From positions 186,001 through 250,000 of the forward strand of contig QFZU02000063.1 of NCBI GenBank assembly GCA_003260025.2: DNA of 64,000 bases, in the 5' to 3' direction. Shown here piece after piece: positions 63,091-64,000 of the stretch. Under the pieces are notes generated by a model. It was not told the DNA's origin, made no database searches, and saw nothing but the letters and a program-made list of their open reading frames with translations. How positions within the stretch are numbered: position 1 is the first letter of the stretch; each line of letters starts with the position of its first letter. This DNA comes from Microbispora triticiradicis. GTDB taxonomy: Bacteria > Actinomycetota > Actinomycetes > Streptosporangiales > Streptosporangiaceae. The position numbers were made by a program, and so were the translations under genes.

Positions 63091-64000
63091 TCAGGGGCCC
63101 AGGAGGACGTCGAGAAGGCGGATGGCCCCTGCCTTGTCGAGTGGTTCGTTGCCGTTGCCGCACTTCGGGGACTGGATGCATGACGGGCAGCCGCGGTCGC
63201 ACTCGCAGGAGGCGATCGCCTCCCGCGTCGCCGTCAGCCAGTCGGACGCCCGGGCGTACCCCCGCTCGGCGAACCCCGCGCCTCCGTCATGGCCGTCGTA
63301 GACGAAGACCGTGAGCAGGCCGGTGTCGGGGTGGAGCTCCGTGGACACGCCGCCGATGTCCCAGCGGTCGCAGGTCGCGAAGAGGGGGAGGAGACCGATG
63401 GCGGCGTGCTCGGCCGCGTGCGCCGCCCCGCCGAGGTCCACCGCGCGCCCGGCCGCGGAGCCGCCGGCGTCCGCCAAGCGCCCCGCGGACCGCGACCCGG
63501 GATTCGCCGAGCGTCCGGCCGACCCCGACCCGGGATCCTTCGTGCGTCCTGCGGACCGCGACCCGGCGTCCGCCGTACGCTCCGCTTCTCCGGCATTCGC
63601 GGGGCGGCCTTCCCCGCGCAGGCCGGCGAGGGCGGGGTCGGGCAGCGTCCACCAGACCGCGCGGGTGCACAGCGTGCGGGGCGGGAGGTCGAGAGGCTCC
63701 TCGCCGAGCACCTCCCCGGTCTGGGTGCGGCGCTTCAGGTACGAGACCACCTGCCGGGTGACCTCCACGGACCCGAAGTGCAGGGTGCCCGGGCCGAGGT
63801 CCCTCGAACGCAGTGACTCGATCACCCGGATGTCGGTGACGTCCCGCGCGAAGGTCGCGTAGTCCGGTTCCGCGGCGGTGACCAGGGCGACTCCGGCGTC
63901 GAGGTCGAGCAGGTCGACCACGAACGTCTCGCTCTGGTGCAGGTAGACGGCGCCCGGGTGGACCATCGTGTGCGACGACGGCTCGTCGACCGTGCCCAGC
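63091..64000 (-). CDS. DEAD/DEAH helicase with DUF1998 domain (C-terminal part, runs off the window)
   Basis: At least 303 codons, open to the window edge. The C-terminus carries the DUF1998 zinc site CECDRGCPSCIQSPKCGNGNEP (four cysteines) typical of the large actinobacterial helicase (Lhr/YprA-like, MrfA group) that sits next to Tad clusters. VFVYDGHDGGAGFAERGY is the family's penultimate motif. The helicase motifs lie outside the window. MrfA-type proteins are 3'-5' DNA repair helicases. An insert of 11-residue repeats interrupts the domain (63445-63576). Confidence 0.88.
   Translation of the reverse strand, partial: LGTVDEPSSHTMVHPGAVYLHQSETFVVDLLDLDAGVALVTAAEPDYATFARDVTDIRVIESLRSRDLGPGTLHFGSVEVTRQVVSYLKRRTQTGEVLGEEPLDLPPRTLCTRAVWWTLPDPALAGLRGEGRPANAGEAERTADAGSRSAGRTKDPGSGSAGRSANPGSRSAGRLADAGGSAAGRAVDLGGAAHAAEHAAIGLLPLFATCDRWDIGGVSTELHPDTGLLTVFVYDGHDGGAGFAERGYARASDWLTATREAIASCECDRGCPSCIQSPKCGNGNEPLDKAGAIRLLDVLLGP
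63445..63576. repeat. Four in-frame 33-bp repeats inside the helicase gene
   Basis: Four units of exactly 33 bp (starts 63445, 63478, 63511, 63544) encode diverged 11-residue repeats with the pattern (G/R/S)SAGR-x-x-D-x-G-(S/G) on the minus strand. They form a low-complexity insert in the DUF1998 region of the helicase. The multiple-of-three length keeps the frame, so they may vary in number without inactivating the gene. Confidence 0.8.

Overview
The window is very GC-rich, with frequent GTG starts, overlapping stop/start codons and an actinomycete gene set (WhiB-like, Crp, Tad pilus cluster, MarP-like protease, 6C-type RNA). It reads as chromosome of a filamentous actinomycete, probably near Streptosporangiales/Thermomonosporaceae rather than Streptomyces itself. 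The taxon is inferred from gene content only.

Positions 1 to about 34,955 are accessory DNA and look like the right-hand part of an integrated conjugative element whose boundary is the 3' end of a tRNA-Pro(CGG) gene (34,955-35,028, minus strand). The other end and the integrase are not in the window. From left to right it holds: a terminator and diverged ~195-bp repeats; small plasmid-type genes with a DUF4192 protein and a ComM-like protein that has lost both Walker motifs; a DUF932 gene cut by an IS110-family element whose leader looks like it encodes a bridge RNA; a leftward three-gene cassette (radical SAM enzyme, small protein, ~1,340-aa nuclease/STAND ATPase) in which the ATPase gene is split in frame by an IS3-family element; a leftward type IV transfer operon (pilin fusion, VirB6-like, PrgI-like, VirB4, VirD4/TraG, replication-relaxation protein, NlpC/P60) running from a repeat-rich divergent promoter; a rightward set of XF1762-family protein, DNA methyltransferase and excisionase-like HTH; an IS21-family element with a nonsense codon in istB; a two-gene short prokaryotic Argonaute system with a DUF4365 nuclease partner (SPARDA-like); and a large coiled-coil protein of unknown function next to the tRNA.

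From 35 kb on the genes are chromosomal: metallophosphoesterase, YqeY, class A penicillin-binding protein, WblA-like regulator, two ArsA-like ATPases, DUF4177, RidA, Nudix, MBL hydrolase, Crp, endonuclease III, a CoA-pyrophosphatase-like Nudix protein, HEAT-repeat protein, MarP-like protease, DUF309, epoxide hydrolase-like protein, holin-like membrane protein, acetyl-CoA synthetase and a degenerate Fic-like protein. A 6C-type RNA then precedes a Tad/Flp cluster (CpaE/Ssd-like, TadA, TadB, TadC, DUF4244 pilin-like protein, two TadE-like proteins). A fibronectin-III membrane protein, a 13-bp minisatellite and the 3' end of a DUF1998 helicase gene close the window.

The main discoveries are the SPARDA-like Argonaute pair, the radical-SAM/nuclease-STAND cassette recoverable by removing the IS3 element, and the candidate bridge RNA, which shares an 11-nt match with its own insertion site. 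Several insertions lie in or next to genes of the element (DUF932, the STAND ATPase, and the spot beside the excisionase where an integrase would be expected). This suggests an element that is partly decayed while its chromosomal surroundings are intact.
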